From the NCBI GenBank assembly GCA_910586275.1, contig CAJUIM010000084.1:10342-16644 (forward strand): a stretch of DNA of 6,303 nucleotides. The letters run 5' to 3'. Under the pieces are notes generated by a model that did no database searches, was not told where the DNA came from, and saw only the letters and a program-made list of their open reading frames with translations. Below, one piece after another: positions 5,128 through 6,303 of the stretch. Made by a program: the position numbers and the translations under genes. Origin of the DNA: an uncultured Lachnospiraceae bacterium (GTDB lineage: Bacteria > Bacillota > Clostridia > Lachnospirales > Lachnospiraceae). How positions within the stretch are numbered: position 1 is the first letter of the stretch; each line of letters starts with the position of its first letter.

Positions 5128-6198
5128 TCATGTGGGCTTCCCCCATTGGGCAATAATTTCTCTTAGGTTTTCCGTCAATATTTCCATCTGTTCATCGGTT
5201 CCTATCGTAATCCGCAGATAATTCCCTATTCTCGGCTTATCCCAGAAACGGACATAAACATTTCTCTTTTTCAGTTCCTCAAATATAGCTTTTGCAGGAA
5301 CTCTGTCATGGGAAGCAAAAATAAAATTAGCTTTGGAGTCCGGAAATGTGAATCCCAGTTCCGTCAGATTTTTCTTTACCCACTCTCTTGTCTGAATAAT
5401 CTTATTTACCGTACCTTGGAAATATTCCCTATCCTTTACCGATTCCGCACCAAGCCAAATGGCAGGCAGGCTCATGGTATACGAATTGAAAGCAAATTTC
5501 ACATCCTTCAGATAACCGATCAGTTTCGGATTTCCTATGGCAAAACCGATACGCATTCCTGCCATCGCCCTGGATTTGGAAAATGTCTGAACGACCAAAA
5601 GATTCTCATATTTCTCCGTCAGCCTCTGGCAGCTTTCCCCGCCGAAATCCACATAGGCCTCATCAATTATGACTACGCTTCCCGGATTGGCTGCAATGAT
5701 TTCCTCCATTACCCCCACCTCTTCCAATATGCCTGTAGGCGCATTGGGATTCGGAATGACAATTCCGCCGTTTTCTTCCATATAATCCTCTTTTACGATA
5801 CGGAATGCTTCGTCCAAAGGCTTCCTTACATAAGGAATCCGGAAAAGTTCCGCCCAGACATCGTAAAAGGAATAGGTCACGTCAGGAAACAGAATCGGCT
5901 TATCCGAGTTAAAAAACGTCTGGAAAGCCATAGCCAGAACATCGTCGCTTCCCACACCGATAAAAAGCTGCTCCCGCGAAATCCCGTAATTTGCGCAAAG
6001 CGCATCGGCCAGCTGCCCGGCTTCCGTATCCGGATATAAGCGCAGCCTATCATAGTCCAATTCTTCCGCAGCCCGCCGTACCGCCGGTGCCGGAGGGTAT
6101 GGGCACTCGTTCGTATTCAGTTTTATCACATCGGTACGTTTAGGCTGCTCTCCCGGCACATAGGGATCCGCCCGCCGTACGTTCTTTTCCCATTCCAT
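5128..6198 (-). CDS. hisC: histidinol-phosphate aminotransferase
   Basis: This 356-residue cytoplasmic PLP enzyme converts imidazole acetol phosphate and glutamate to histidinol phosphate and 2-oxoglutarate in histidine synthesis. It is a fold-type I class II aminotransferase. Visible landmarks are IKLNTNECPYPPAP near the N-terminus, GVGSDDVL at about 81-88, NPNAPTG at 150-156, DEAYVDF at 179-185, the PLP-binding lysine K208 in FSKSRAMAGMRIGF, R216 in the same block and the substrate-binding arginine R329 in YLRITIGT. An ATG five codons further upstream (6213) is in frame but has no properly spaced ribosome binding site. The ATG at 6198 has GGAGG 8 nt before it, and the resulting start MEWEKNVRRADPYVPGEQP fits the family, so I prefer it. 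No other his genes are visible, so HisC stands alone here, as is common in Clostridia. Related substrates such as aromatic amino acids cannot be excluded. Confidence 0.94.
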   Translation of the reverse strand: MEWEKNVRRADPYVPGEQPKRTDVIKLNTNECPYPPAPAVRRAAEELDYDRLRLYPDTEAGQLADALCANYGISREQLFIGVGSDDVLAMAFQTFFNSDKPILFPDVTYSFYDVWAELFRIPYVRKPLDEAFRIVKEDYMEENGGIVIPNPNAPTGILEEVGVMEEIIAANPGSVVIIDEAYVDFGGESCQRLTEKYENLLVVQTFSKSRAMAGMRIGFAIGNPKLIGYLKDVKFAFNSYTMSLPAIWLGAESVKDREYFQGTVNKIIQTREWVKKNLTELGFTFPDSKANFIFASHDRVPAKAIFEELKKRNVYVRFWDKPRIGNYLRITIGTDEQMEILTENLREIIAQWGKPT

Positions 6199-6206
6199 CT
6201 GCTTAT

Positions 6207-6211
6207 CCTCC
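6207..6211 (-). promoter_or_regulatory. ribosome binding site that sets the hisC start
   Basis: GGAGG on the minus strand lies 8 nt before the ATG at 6198. It overlaps codons 1-3 of the alternative upstream start (6213), which itself has only TTAGG directly against its ATG. The spacing therefore favours the shorter protein by five residues. Confidence 0.7.
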
Positions 6212-6213
6212 AT

Positions 6214-6303
6214 CCTAACAATGTCATCAACTTAAGCTGCAGCAAGCGTCAGGAACGATGTTTTTCACTCGGACCTTCGAAAAACGCCGGCACTTAGGCA
6301 CTG
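6214..6303 (-). other. hisC upstream region with inverted repeat; possible end of an upstream gene
   Basis: No complete gene lies here. A 7-bp inverted repeat, GTTTTTC at 6260-6266 and GAAAAAC at 6279-6285, surrounds a 12-nt loop. An 8-bp palindrome GCTGCAGC lies at 6236-6243, and GGCACT is directly repeated at 6289-6302. On the minus strand one frame is open from the window edge to a TGA at 6265-6267 (12 residues ending FRRSE) and another stays open to a TGA at about 6228-6230, so the end of an upstream gene is possible but cannot be recognised from so few codons. No promoter with good -35 and -10 elements is apparent. The structured, non-coding look could also mean a dispersed repeat element. 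Confidence 0.3.

Noticed and set aside
6199..6213. hisC start five codons upstream
   Set aside because: The ATG at 6213 has no spaced Shine-Dalgarno site, while GGAGG lies 8 nt before the ATG at 6198 and the family N-terminus fits the shorter form. The longer form cannot be fully excluded.
6260..6285. Inverted repeat GTTTTTC/GAAAAAC as a terminator
   Set aside because: The stem is only 7 bp and A/U-rich, has a 12-nt loop and is not followed by a U tract in the minus direction.

Overview
This 6.3-kb window reads as a stretch of bacterial chromosome with every supportable gene on the minus strand. The families present (DUF368/PopT, a YqeM-like methyltransferase, Hsp33, glutamine-dependent NAD+ synthetase, HisC), the strong purine-rich Shine-Dalgarno sites and the roughly balanced base composition suggest a member of the Bacillota, class Clostridia, probably a Lachnospiraceae gut-type organism. 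The lineage is inferred from protein character only; no search was run.

Layout in the direction of transcription (right to left): a 90-bp leader or upstream-gene remnant (6214-6303); hisC, histidinol-phosphate aminotransferase (5128-6198); a DUF368/PopT-type polyprenyl-phosphate transporter (4171-5016); a class I SAM methyltransferase starting with GTG (3175-4134); hslO, the redox-switched chaperone Hsp33 (2106-3035); nadE, glutamine-dependent NAD+ synthetase (133-2064); and a strong intrinsic terminator (79-123) 9 bp after the nadE stop. Gaps between genes are 111, 36, 139 and 41 bp. No convincing terminator lies between the genes, so they may form one transcript ending after nadE. The functions do not make one pathway (histidine synthesis, cell-envelope lipid recycling, methylation, oxidative protein protection, NAD synthesis), so this looks like a housekeeping cluster rather than a dedicated system.

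The unusual content is repetitive DNA. There are three separate tandem arrays: a 21-bp array at the left edge (1-63 with a decayed fourth copy), a 19-bp array (about 3066-3192) that fills the methyltransferase-hslO gap and carries the methyltransferase stop codon, and a 39-bp in-frame minisatellite (3833-3988) that inserts four copies of a 13-residue acidic repeat just before the SAM-binding motif of the methyltransferase. Short sequence similarities link the 19-bp unit, the 39-bp unit, the unusual 20-residue N-terminal extension of HslO and a solo element upstream of the DUF368 gene. Each 19-bp unit also carries a Shine-Dalgarno-like stretch, an ATG, one sense codon and a TGA.

I did not find a defence system, CRISPR array, mobile element, tRNA or rRNA gene.
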